Shown in pieces: positions 6,804 through 16,800 of a DNA stretch of 38,666 nucleotides; position 1 is the stretch's first letter, and the number at the start of each line of letters is the position of its first letter. Where the stretch lies: NCBI GenBank assembly GCA_020248945.1, contig JADCGQ010000071.1, forward strand, positions 1 to 38,666, read 5' to 3'. The translations under genes and the position numbers were made by a program. This stretch comes from Rubrivivax sp. (lineage in GTDB: Bacteria; Pseudomonadota; Gammaproteobacteria; Burkholderiales; Burkholderiaceae_C). The notes under the pieces are model-generated. The model worked only from the letters and a program-made list of their open reading frames with translations, had not been told where the DNA came from and did not search any database.

Positions 6804-8645
6804 TCAGGGCATCCAGCGCCAGAGCTTCAGGCGCAGCCAGTTCAGCGAGGGGCGCGTCCACTGCACGAGCAGCGGCGCGTGGCCGACCTCGATCTTGCCC
6901 ACGCCCTGCATGCCGGGGCTCAGCGGCGGCGGCTCGCCGAGCCAGCGCGCCTCGACGCGGAAGCCGTTGACGCTGTCCTGCACGCTGGCGGTGGCGGTCA
7001 GGCGCAGCACCTCGAAGGCGTGGGTCTCCTGCGGCCGGCCGGCGAGCCGGATCTGGCCCTGCTGGCCCACGCGCACGCGCACGATGTCGGCGTCGGGCAC
7101 GTGCAGCACGACGCGCCAGCCGTCGCCGGCGGCGATCTCGAACATCTCCTTGCCGGCCTCGACCGGGCCGCCGAGCTGCTGCGCCCAGTCGCCGCTGACC
7201 ACCAGGCCGGCCAGCGGCGCCGTCAGCCGCGTGCGCGCCAGCCGCGCCTCGGTGAGCGCGAGCTGCGCCTCGGCGCTGCGCTGCTCGGCGGCGGCCAGCG
7301 CCATGGCCGCGGCGTCGCGCTCGGCGCTGGCCTGGCGCAGCCGCCCAGCGGCCTGGTCGCGCGCGCTGGCCTGGCGCTGGCGCTCCAGCTCGATCTCGCG
7401 GTCGTCGAGCCGCGCCAGCAGTTGCCCCGCGGCGACCGCCTCGCCCGGGCGCACCTTGACCTCGGCGATGAACCCTTCCTGCGGCGCCGTCACCAGCTGT
7501 CGCGTCTGGCCCTCGATCACGGTGCTGGCGCTCACGCGGTCGGCGGCCGGCCACACCAGCAGCGCCACGGCGGCCACCGCGGTGGCGGCGGCACCGGCCT
7601 TCCAGGTGAGGTGCCCGGGCCCGGCCACCTTGGCGGCCGACTCGCGCAGGCTGTCCCAGCCATGCACCAGCCAGTTGCGCCGCGCCCGCCGCCATTGGCG
7701 CAGCCAGGGCTCCGCCAGCGTTGCGCTGGCGCGCAGGATCTCCAGCGCCACAGGCGGCAGCGGCGCGTCGCTGCGGGCCACCAGCACCGCCTGCGGCCGG
7801 CCGTCGTCCAGCAGCGGCAGCGCCCACCAGGGGGCCTGCTGCACCTCCTGCATCTCGAGCAGCGCGCGCTGCGCCGGCTCGGAGGCCGCCAGCACGGCGG
7901 GCGATCCGCGCTCGGCCCACGCCGTGTCAGCGCCGACCCACCAGCGCGGCACATCGCCGCGCACCTCGAACAGCGCCAGCGTGAAGCCGGCCGGCAGCCC
8001 GTCGTCGGACTGGCGCAGCTCCTCGCGCACCCAGGCGGCGCTGCGGTTGATCCACTCCTGTGCCCCCGCGCGGGCGTCCACCTGCACGGCCACGTGACCC
8101 AGCAACTCGATCAGCCGGGCCGCTCGGCGGTTGTGCGCCAGGCTTGCCGAGGCCAGCGCGAGCTGCAGCCAGCCCAGCGCCAGCAGCACCTGCTGCACCG
8201 TGCGCTCGTGGTGCGGCGGCGCCAGCAGCAGGCCAACGATGCCGTGGCCGGCAGCTGGGGCCTCATCCGAACCGGGCGCCGCGTCCGGCAGCGCCACGCG
8301 GATGGCCAGCATCAGGTCGGCGCTGGCGCTGTGCTCGGTGCGGCCCAGCGCCACCGGCTGGTCGTCGCCGACGCGCGCGCGCAACGCCACCCAGGCCTCG
8401 GCCACCGCGCGCGACGCGGGCTCGAAACCGAGCTGCCATGCGGGCGTGCCGGCGTGGAAGGCCACGCCCCGGCAGGCCAGACCGGCAGCGTCGAGCCGGC
8501 GGCGCCAGTCGGCCAGGGCCTGCAGCAGCTCGGGCGCAGGCCCGGCGGGCGGCAACTCGGCCGGCGGCCCCTGGGGGGGCGCGACCTCGGCGTCGGGCGC
8601 GTCTTGCGCCAGCGACTCGGTCAAAGGTTGGGCGGGAACGGACAT
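6804..8645 (-). CDS. HlyD-family adaptor with N-terminal GAF-like cytoplasmic domain
   Basis: The 613-residue protein opens with a Pro-rich, low-complexity stretch (about 1-40). A cytoplasmic alpha/beta region of about 300 residues follows whose pattern (LIELLGHVAVQVD, then FTLALFEVRGDVPRWW, then WWALPLLDDGRPQAVLVAR) resembles a degenerate GAF sensor; this call is tentative. One membrane segment lies at about 349-366. The periplasmic adaptor part then has a lipoyl-like half at APQEGFIAEVKVRPGEAV (387-404), a coiled-coil hairpin of Ala/Glu/Arg/Gln (about 415-480), the second half LTAPLAGLVVSGDW and a beta-barrel end. Its ATG overlaps the TolC-gene stop as TGATG. A cytoplasmic sensory or docking domain is unusual on an adaptor and could contact the SecA-like ATPase; that contact is inference. 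Confidence 0.8.
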   Translation of the reverse strand: MSVPAQPLTESLAQDAPDAEVAPPQGPPAELPPAGPAPELLQALADWRRRLDAAGLACRGVAFHAGTPAWQLGFEPASRAVAEAWVALRARVGDDQPVALGRTEHSASADLMLAIRVALPDAAPGSDEAPAAGHGIVGLLLAPPHHERTVQQVLLALGWLQLALASASLAHNRRAARLIELLGHVAVQVDARAGAQEWINRSAAWVREELRQSDDGLPAGFTLALFEVRGDVPRWWVGADTAWAERGSPAVLAASEPAQRALLEMQEVQQAPWWALPLLDDGRPQAVLVARSDAPLPPVALEILRASATLAEPWLRQWRRARRNWLVHGWDSLRESAAKVAGPGHLTWKAGAAATAVAAVALLVWPAADRVSASTVIEGQTRQLVTAPQEGFIAEVKVRPGEAVAAGQLLARLDDREIELERQRQASARDQAAGRLRQASAERDAAAMALAAAEQRSAEAQLALTEARLARTRLTAPLAGLVVSGDWAQQLGGPVEAGKEMFEIAAGDGWRVVLHVPDADIVRVRVGQQGQIRLAGRPQETHAFEVLRLTATASVQDSVNGFRVEARWLGEPPPLSPGMQGVGKIEVGHAPLLVQWTRPSLNWLRLKLWRWMP

Positions 8646-10033
8646 CAGCGCATCGGGTTGGACGTAGCGTCGCCGCGGGACGCGGTCGGTTCGCCAGGGG
8701 AGGCGGGCAACATCAGCCCGTCGATCTCCTGCAGCAGCGCCAGATCGAGGCGGCCAACGAGGCCGCGCAGCCGCGCCCAGGCCAGCCAGGCCTCGTGGCG
8801 CGACCGCGCCAAGTCGCGCCGGGCCTCGAACCAGCGGCTCTGCGCCGACAGCACGTCGGCCTGCGTCTTGATGCCTACCTCGTAGCCGCGCCGGTTGGCG
8901 CGCAGCGCCACGTCCTGCGAGCGCACGGCCGTAACGAGGCCGCGCGCCTGCCCGCTGGCGGCCAGGATGGTGGAGAACTGCTGGCGCACGCCCAGCGCGG
9001 CGTTGCGGCGTGCAGTCTCGACGTCGGCTTGGGCCTTATCGAGCAGGGCCTGCGCCTCCTTGACGCGGGCCTGCGTGCCGCCGCTGGCCCACAGTGGCAG
9101 CGTCAAGCTCACGCCGACCGCCGAGGTGTTGCCGCGCCGCGGGAAGAAACTGGTGACGGTGCCCGACTCGCGGCTGTCGGTGTAGGTGTAGGTCAGGTCC
9201 ACCGTGGGCGCGTGGGCCTGCCAGGCGCGTCGCAGCTCGGCCTCTGCCGCGGCCTCAACCTGGCGCGCCTGCTCGACGGCCGGGTTCTCGGCCTGGGCCT
9301 GGGCCAGCCACTCCAGCACCGAGTCGGCGGCCAGCGGCGGCAGCCGGTCGGCGTCGAGCATGCGCGCCTCGAGCTGCGGGGGCACTGCGCCGGCCAGCTC
9401 GCGCAGCACCTGGCGCCGCAGCTCGAGATCGGTCTCGGCCGCAGCGCGCTGCGCCGCGAGCGTGTCCAGCCGCGCCTCGGCGTCTCGCACGTCGGTGATG
9501 GCGGCGTTGCCGACCTGGAACGCGCGCTGCGCGGCGGACAGCTGGTGCCGCGCCTCCGCGGCCTGTGCGTCGCCCAGCGCCACCGCGTCGCGCGCCTGCA
9601 GCAGCGCGAAGACCGCCTCGATGGCGCGCTGCGAGGCCTCGGCGCGCGCCTGGCGCAGCGCCGCCTCGGCCTGGTCGAGCTGTGCCCGCGCGGCCTGCAC
9701 CCCAAACACGCGCGCGGTGGCCAGCAGCGGCTGCACGATCTGCAGCTGCTGCTGGCTCGAACCGAAGGGGCGCAGCTCTTCGAGCGGCGCCTCGCGGTAT
9801 CGCGTCTCGGTGTTGCTGGCCGTCAGCGTGACCGTAGGGCCGAGCGCCGCCTGCGCCTGCACCACCCGCTGCTCGGCGGCCCGCTGTTGGGCCTGGGCGG
9901 CGCGAAGGCCCGGGTCGCGCGTCAGCACGCTGGCGTGGAGCTCGAGCAACAGGCCCTGGGCGCTGGTCGCCTGCACGACGCAGCTGAACCCGCACAGGGC
10001 CACGACCCTGGCAAACAGGACGATGGGGTTCAT
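8645..10033 (-). CDS. TolC-family outer-membrane efflux/secretion channel
   Basis: The 462-residue protein has a signal peptide at about 1-25 (MNPIVLFARVVALCGFSCVV, then ATSAQG). It shows the internal duplication of TolC proteins: long Ala/Gln/Arg helices (RAAQAQQRAAEQRVVQAQAA), a beta-strand pair (TVTLTASNTETRYR), then a second copy with VDLTYTYTDSRESG and VSLTLPLWASGG. The late signature GYEVGIKTQADVLSAQ matches the VGxxTxxDVLxAQ block of the family. TolC channels trimerise and give tripartite systems their exit through the outer membrane. I chose ATG 10033 because the signal peptide begins there; an in-frame TTG at 10072 would add 13 non-signal residues. The SD is weak. It is the first gene of the tightly packed secretion block. 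Confidence 0.92.
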   Translation of the reverse strand: MNPIVLFARVVALCGFSCVVQATSAQGLLLELHASVLTRDPGLRAAQAQQRAAEQRVVQAQAALGPTVTLTASNTETRYREAPLEELRPFGSSQQQLQIVQPLLATARVFGVQAARAQLDQAEAALRQARAEASQRAIEAVFALLQARDAVALGDAQAAEARHQLSAAQRAFQVGNAAITDVRDAEARLDTLAAQRAAAETDLELRRQVLRELAGAVPPQLEARMLDADRLPPLAADSVLEWLAQAQAENPAVEQARQVEAAAEAELRRAWQAHAPTVDLTYTYTDSRESGTVTSFFPRRGNTSAVGVSLTLPLWASGGTQARVKEAQALLDKAQADVETARRNAALGVRQQFSTILAASGQARGLVTAVRSQDVALRANRRGYEVGIKTQADVLSAQSRWFEARRDLARSRHEAWLAWARLRGLVGRLDLALLQEIDGLMLPASPGEPTASRGDATSNPMR

Positions 10034-10097
10034 CGACGCACCGGCTCGGAGTTCTCGGCGGCAGCAAGCCAACAGGCCCAGGCGGGCAGCGATCCCG

Positions 10098-10116
10098 CGC
10101 CTGCGCGCGAGGCGCT
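10098..10116 (-). other. GC-rich hairpin in the gap before the TolC gene
   Basis: GCGCCT and AGGCGC can pair around a 7-nt loop in the 121-bp gap between the VPLPA-CTERM gene and the TolC gene. There is no T-run on either side, so it is not a convincing terminator. It could be a pause or processing site that sets different levels for cargo and exporter. The rest of the gap shows nothing recognisable. Confidence 0.25.
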
Positions 10117-10154
10117 GTTCGGTCCGGCTTGCCCTGGGAGGGACTGCGGCGCCT

Positions 10155-10763
10155 TCAGGCCCGGCGCCGAACCAGCACCAGGGCGGCCAGCCCTGCCAGC
10201 AGCAGCGCCGGCGTGGCCGGCAGGGGCACCGAGCCGCCCGTGAAGCCCGACAGCACGCGCAGGATCGAGTAGTCCAGCGCTCCGCCGTCGAGCACCAACG
10301 GGTCGCCCGTGGCCACGCGGATCTGCACCCGGTCGTTCCCCGACAGGTTGATGCTGGCCAGGTACGGGGTCAGGTCGAACGTGTTCAGCCATGTGGTCTC
10401 AGTTCCCGCGCTGTCCTCGCCGTCGGTCAGCGAACCCACGAAGACATCGTTGACCCACACCTGGGCCGGTGCGTACAGACCCCAGCCGGCGGTGAACAAC
10501 TCCAGCGTGGCCTGCGTCGCGACGCCGGCCGGCGTGTAGCTGTGGGTGAAGGTGAAGGTCTCGAAGCTGACGCAGTCGGACAGACCACCGGCGCTGCCGC
10601 AGTCGAACAGGTTGAACGTGGAGAACTCCTGCCCGCTCACCGGCCCGGTGACGAAGCCGAAGGCATCCTGGGTGCCGAACGTCGTAGTGACCACGTTGGC
10701 CTGGGCCAAGGGTGCCGCGGCGACCACGGCCGCGGCGGCCAGAGCTTGCAGGTGTCGTCTCAT
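10155..10763 (-). CDS. VPLPA/PEP-CTERM sorting-domain exported protein
   Basis: The 202-residue protein has a classic signal peptide (MRRHLQALAAAAVVAAAPLAQA) and a beta-rich body with a closely spaced Cys pair (FDCGSAGGLSDC). It ends with a sorting tripartite signal: VPLPATPALL, a hydrophobic stretch, then RRRA. This matches the VPLPA variant of PEP-CTERM domains, which in other bacteria are processed by an exosortase and are usually linked to exopolysaccharide-associated surface proteins. The body resembles small secreted jelly-roll domains but I cannot name it. ATG 10763 is supported by a strong SD. It sits between the giant gene and the TolC gene on the same strand, so it may be an accessory surface partner of the giant protein, or an independent passenger. 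No exosortase is in the window. Confidence 0.85.
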   Translation of the reverse strand: MRRHLQALAAAAVVAAAPLAQANVVTTTFGTQDAFGFVTGPVSGQEFSTFNLFDCGSAGGLSDCVSFETFTFTHSYTPAGVATQATLELFTAGWGLYAPAQVWVNDVFVGSLTDGEDSAGTETTWLNTFDLTPYLASINLSGNDRVQIRVATGDPLVLDGGALDYSILRVLSGFTGGSVPLPATPALLLAGLAALVLVRRRA

Positions 10764-10769
10764 GCTGAA

Positions 10770-10776
10770 CTCTCCT
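10770..10776 (-). promoter_or_regulatory. Strong ribosome binding site of the VPLPA-CTERM gene
   Basis: Read on the minus strand this is AGGAGAG, 6 nt before ATG 10763. It is the best SD in the window and fixes that start against the longer upstream frame. The other genes of the block rely on weak SDs and overlaps, so this protein may be made at a higher level. Confidence 0.8.
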
Positions 10777-10839
10777 GAATGCGATGATGCTTTGGTGGGT
10801 GGAGGGGGTGCCCGGTGAATCCCCTTAGAACCCCTCGTT

Positions 10840-13800
10840 TCAGTGATAGACCGGGCGTTCGGACGGCCCACTGCCGCCCATCAGCGTGCGCCACTGCTCC
10901 TGGGCCGCCGTCTCCAGGCTTGCCATCCAGGCCTCGGACTCGCGGCGCTGCCGCTCGCGCTCGGCCTCTTCGTCGCGCGACGACACGCGCGGCACCCACG
11001 CCGCCGACGGTCCGTTGGCAACCGCCCCGCTGGCCAGCGCCCTGGCGAGCCCGCCGTCCTGCGACCCCGCCTGCATGCGCTGGACGGCGGCTGGATCCGG
11101 AGGCTCGCCCGTGCCCGTGCCGGCCGTCATGCTGACGTAGGGATTCACGCCCGGCGGCGTGGCCGCCACCGGCCCGGCCAGCACCGTCAGCGTCACGCTG
11201 CGCGTGCTGACGGCCTGGCTGCCGTTGGCCGCCTCGGTGCTGGTGGCGCGCACGGTCAGCTCGCGGCTGGCGATGGGGCCGGCCGGCAGCTGCAGCTGCA
11301 GCCCGCCCAGGTTCCACCCCGTCACGTCCACCGCGCCGCCCGCGCCCACCGCGCGGCTGTTGACGCCGTCGCCCAGCACCGCGCCCTCCGGCAGGCCCTC
11401 GATGGCCAGCGCCAGCTGCTCGCTGCCGTCACTGTCCACCAGCGCCGCCACGATCTGCGGCAGCGCGGCCACCTGCCCCTCGATGGCGTACACCCGTGCG
11501 GCCGACACCGGCAGCGTCTCCACGATGCGCAAGCCGTCCAGGTTCGCCGAGCGCAGGTTCACCGGGCTCGTGGCCGCAGCGTTGCCGCCCTCGAGCTGGA
11601 TCGTCACGCGCCGCGACTGCCCGTTGCCGTCGAAGCCGAAGCTCAGAGCCTGCCAATTCAGCGCGTTCAGCGGACTGCTGGCGCTGTGAACCGCCACCTG
11701 CACGCCGTCGACGTAGATGCCGATGGTGCCGTTGGCTTGCGCGAAACCCGGCGACGCGGCATACCAGAACTGCAGCGTGTAGCGCGCGCCGGCCACTGTC
11801 TCCACCTGGCGCTCCACCCCCAGCGTCTGGTACGCCGTGGCACCGCCGCCGTTTTGCAGCCGCAGCCAGCCGCTGCCGCCGCCGGCCGGGGCCGACACCA
11901 CCACGCCGTTGCCGCTGCTGTTGCGCATCAGGTCGTTGGCCGCGAACACCTCGAAGGCCGCCGTGCGTCCGGCCTGCGGCGGCGTCAGAGCCCAGCCCTG
12001 CAGCTGCGGGCCCGCCACCACCGTGGCGCTTCGGTTGGGGTTGGCCACGCCCTCCCAGTCGGTGAGGAGCAGCTCGCGGCTGACCGCCACGCTCCGCGGC
12101 TGCAGTTGCAGCGTCGGCGCGTCGGCACGCGCCGCAATGCCGACGCGCAGCTCCGCATCCGCGCTGCTGAGCTCGCCGTCGAAGGCCGCGAAGCGCAGCC
12201 GCCCGTAGTACGGGCGACGGTTGCCGTCGCCCGGCGTCGTCGCGATCTCGCCGCTGGCCTCGTGGGCCCCGGGCACAAAGCGCAGCCCGCCGGCCACCAC
12301 CAGCGCCTGCGCGAGCAGATCGCCCACCTGCACAGCCACCCAGGCGCCGTCGTCCAGCCGCCTCTCCAGGCGGCCCGCCGCCGGCAGTGCCCGCACCCAC
12401 AGCGCCAGCGCAGTGCCCTGCGGGTCGGAGACGTCGAAGTCGCTCCAGCTCAGCACCAGCGCCTCGTCCTCGGCACCCTGTACCACGCTGTCGGCGGCGC
12501 GCGGCGGGGCGTTGCCGGAGAGCACCGTGATCGACACCGTGGCCAGGCGCGAATCGGCCTGCCCGTCGCTGACCACGTACGTGAATTGGTCGTTGCCGAG
12601 GTAGGCGGCATCGGCCACGTAGGTGAAGCTCCCGTCGGCGCCCAGCACCAGTGTGCCGTGGGCCGGCGCCTGCACCAGCCTGGCGGTCAGCGCGTCGCCC
12701 TCCACGTCGGCCGCTCCGGCCAGCGCATCCAGCAACAGCGGCTGGCCCGCCAGCACCTCGGCGCTGCGGTCGGGCAGCGTCGGGGCATCGTTGACCGGCG
12801 TCACGTCAAAGCTCAGGTTGTTCGGGCTGGCGTCCTCGTTCTGACCGGCTCCGGCCGAGGAGCCGGCATCCAGCACCCGGAAGCCGAAGCTCGCGTAGCC
12901 GCTTCCGTTGGCGTTCAGTGCCGGGGTGAAGACGAGTGCTCCCGCGGCGATGTCCGCCGCGCTCACCACTTGGTTGGCGATCAACGCCACGCCATTGAGC
13001 GTGAGGCTGCCAGCGCCCGGCACGGTGACGACTCGGATGCCGGCGAAGGCATGGCCGTCGATGTCGGCAAAGCCGAAGTCCGCCTGCATCAGCGTGCGCG
13101 GCACGTCCTCCAGGATCGTCAAGGTCGCGTCTGCGCCCGTCGGCGCGTCGTCCACCGGCGCGACGTCGAAGATCAGCGTGTTCGGCGTCGGATCCAGATC
13201 GACACCACCGCCCGCCGTGCCGCCACCATCACGCACCTGGAAGGCGAAGCTTGCGAGACCGGCCCCGTTGGCGTTCAGGTCGGGGGTGAAGACCAGCTTG
13301 CCGGCCTCAATGTCGCTGACCGGCACGAACTGCCCTGCAGCCGACGCCCCGTTGACCGTGAGAGTGCCCGCGCCCGCCACGGCGCCGACCAGCACGCCTG
13401 CAAAGGGGTGGGCGCCGGCGTCGGTGAACCCGAAGTCCGCCACCGTCAGGGTGTAGGGCGAATCCTCATCGATCGCGATCCTCCGGTCGGCACCCGATGG
13501 AGGCTCGTTGACGCTGACGACGGAGACCGCGAAGGGCCGCACCGCGCTGTACAGCTCGCCGTCATTGATGGACCAGGACAACGTGCGCGTGACACCGACC
13601 GAGCCTGGCAGGACGCTGTCGCTGCGGAACGCGATGGTGCGCATCGCTGCCTGGTACGTTGACAGCGGCGCAGGTCCCGACAGCGTGAGCACGCCGGTGG
13701 CGGCGTCGTACACCGCGCTCAGGCCCCCGAGGGCCGACCCCGAGACAGACAGCACGTCACCGGCCACGAAGCCGCCGGTGATTGCCACGGTCGCGAGGGC

Positions 13801-16800
13801 CAGGCTGCCCTCAGGGTCTGCCATGGTGAGCGCCGGGTCCAGCGTCACGGCCGGCTGCCCCAGGGTCCAGGAACGTCCACTCACGCTCAAGTTCAGCGTC
13901 GGCGCGTCGTTGACGGCACCCACGGCGATCTGCACCGCCGCCACGTTGGACACGCGGCCCGAGGCATCGGTGAAGCGGTAGCTGAAGCCGTCGCTGCCGA
14001 AGAAATCGGCCGCCGGGCGGTAGGTGTAGTGGCCATCGGCCCCCAGCTCCAGGCTGCCGTGCAGCGGCCCGTCGACCAGTTGCACCGACGCGATCGCCGA
14101 GCCCACGGTGATGTCGTTGCCCGTCACGTCGCCCGTGGCGGTGCCGTCCTCGTCCAGCGACAGCGCGTCGGCCGCGGCCAGCGGCGCGCCGACAAAGTGC
14201 ACGTCGCGCAGCGTGACCGAACTCGTCAGCGCGCCAAAACCCAGCAGGTCGAAGCTCAGCAGCGCCGACCGGCCGGCCAGGCCCTCGGGCAGCTGGATGA
14301 AGTACGTGCTGCTGCCGTCGGCGTTGACAAGCTTGCGCACGCTCGCTGCCAGCCGCTCTGTGCCGTCGCTCTGCAGGTTCAGCAAGGCATCGCTGCGGCT
14401 GAGCGAGACCCGCCCGGCCGAGCCCAGCAAGGGCGCGCCCGTGAGCGCGTCCAGCAGCGCCACTTCGAAAGCGTCGCGCGGGCCCGAAGCGTTGCTCAAC
14501 AGGCCGTTGGCGGCCAGCGTGAACGACAGCGTGCGGTCCGACGCCTGCAGCACGAAGGCCTGCGCCAGCCTCGCGTGCCGGTCGGCGCTTTCGCCCAGGC
14601 GCGCCTGGCCTCCTTGCACCTCCACCGGGCCGAGCGAGCTCCACCCGCTGGCCGAAGTGAGTTCGCCCGACGTCAGTGCGGTCTGCACGGGCAAACCGTG
14701 CCGGAAGGTCGATGTCGTGGCAGATGCCTGGGGTTGCGGGGCCAATGCCGAGACGGCCATGTGGGCGCTGAAGTCGGCGGGCTGCACAGGGGGCGCGAGT
14801 TGGTACGGATGTTTGGAATGCAGGTCCTTGAGGTAATTGACCAGACCGTCGATGCGGCTTTTCCACTCGAGCCCGTAGATATCCTGTTGTGGAGCCCAGG
14901 AAGGATTGTAACCACTAAGGCCCCTTGCAGGATCGCCAAGACCCGCTCTGAGGAGATCGGCTATTCGATCGTTATGCTTCTTCTCCATCGCTTTTGACAT
15001 GAACGTTGGCGTCGTCGTCGTCGGACTGAATCCACCTGTGGCCACATCATAGAACTCCATTGCGCCCGACGTACTAAAGCGATATTCGTCAGGCAGACCG
15101 AACAAGTGTGAGGCCTCGTGCGCCAGCAACCACCCCAAGTACTCACCAATGAACCGAGCGACCTCGTTCTTATTCTGCAGTTCTGCGGGCTCCAATTTCG
15201 CCTTCGCCGCCGTCAGAGCGTGAAAGAGGGCGCCAGGGATGGAAACCCTAAAGACGTCTGTTGGGTCCTTGTTGCTGAGGCGGCTGACGAGATAGAACTT
15301 ACCACGGCTACCGGTCTTGCTCGTCGCAGCGGGACTGTTTTCATAATTGTTTTCCCAAATAAATTTCTTGAAGACAAGTCCGTCGAAGTCGCGCTGCGCC
15401 AATGCGGGCTCAATATACACCGGGTTTCCAGGTATGCCAATTCGGTCGTCGAGCAAATAAGTGGCGTAGTCGACGGAAGAAAACTCCATGCCGCCTTTCA
15501 CGTCATCCGTGCTGGACGCTTTCTTCAGCACTGAACCCTCGGGGGAAAATCCTGGATCCTTACCAACAAGCCGCTCGTCAAATACCCCAAGTCCTCCTGA
15601 CTCCGAATAAAAGGCTACGCCCAGACTAGATGCGAGCTTCTTGAATTCTTCCGTTTGAACCATCTTCGGAAGGGGAAATAAAACCAGCTGCTTGAAGTCC
15701 GGAAGCAAGGTTTCTGCGTCAAGTGCTACAAGTTTCGGATGGTCACTCAGGTTGTTTCGGACTTCATGCAACGCATTAGCGAGGGCATCTTTATTGGTCA
15801 CAAAAGCCTGCGTGGGCCGCCACTTGGCACGAACCTCTCCTTGCCAAGCCACATCTGTCCCGATCACCACTTTCAAGACGCCAGCGAAATACGCCTCATC
15901 GCCCTCCTTCTGGATGGACTCGCCCCGTTGCGGCCGGAAATTGTTACCCTTAAGTCCTGGTGGCCCCCCTTGCCAGACTTGAGGCCGCAGACGCAGGATG
16001 GTTGTGTCACCCGCGGTCTCTACTTTCCAGCTGGTGAACTGGTCCGGGTTAACAATATCCTTTATCCAGCCTGGTTGAGCGTCCCAGAACGGGTTATGTG
16101 GGGTGTCGTGGGCTTGGACAGTGATTTGAAGCCCCTTTGGGTTGTAAATTCGAAGCGTAACCTCGCCGCCATACGAAACAGGCGGTGCGTACAAGACGCT
16201 GTCGCGCCGATTCATGTCAGAAAGCTCGGTCAAGAACACGACATCTTGCGATGTGCTGGCGAAGCGAACTTGCTGGTTATTGAGCTCACGGGTTGTGTCC
16301 ATCGTCAACGTGGCGTGCAGCAGGGCCGCGTCGTAATCGTCGTGGAGTGCCTTCCTCTTCTCGTCGTTCAACACTGCCTCAACGATGACGGGTGTGCTGC
16401 CCTTGGCGGAGATGGCCCCGCTTTCAGACGCCGGATCTTTCAGGCTCAGGAATTCGTACGGGTTGTCGAGAATCAATGTGTAGGCGAGGTCGTGCTCGCT
16501 GCTGTTGTGCAGCTTAAGAGTCCGTACGTTTCTCTCGGGAATCGGTGTTGGCATCACCCAACTCTCGGTGGGCAACAGGCTATTGGCAGCCGGCGCCATC
16601 TCGCCCCTCAAGAGTGCGGGGTCGTTGTCTGCGTCGTCCATCCACACCCCGTTCCGAAGCCTAATGTCATTCTTGTCGCGGATCGAAACGCCCAGGTCGA
16701 AGCGTATGTCGTCAAGGATGAGCTTAGCCTTCTCAATGGCGACAAACTCCAGCTGGACGACGTCGCCAGGCTCTATGCCCAAGTCAGAGAGCGAAATCTC

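Noticed and set aside
6802..7920. N-terminal extension of the M50-HlyD protein to 7920
   Set aside because: The additional 373 residues overlap the adaptor gene in another frame and are low-complexity. The PqqD-like domain begins just after ATG 6801.
4096..8097. A 1333-codon plus-strand open frame
   Set aside because: It lies opposite four genes with clear family motifs (SecA-like, M50-HlyD, adaptor). Its product is Arg/Ala/Gln/His-rich low complexity, typical of the antisense frame in GC-rich DNA.
1627..10033. A standard type I secretion or RND efflux operon
   Set aside because: No ABC transporter and no RND pump gene is present, and the only ATPase is SecA-like.
10098..10116. Rho-independent terminator between the surface-protein and TolC genes
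   Set aside because: The stem is only 6 bp and no T-run follows.
10843..13662. A 939-codon plus-strand frame opposite the end of the giant gene
   Set aside because: Arg/His/Gln-rich antisense shadow of the VCBS-type repeats; no signal, motif or RBS.
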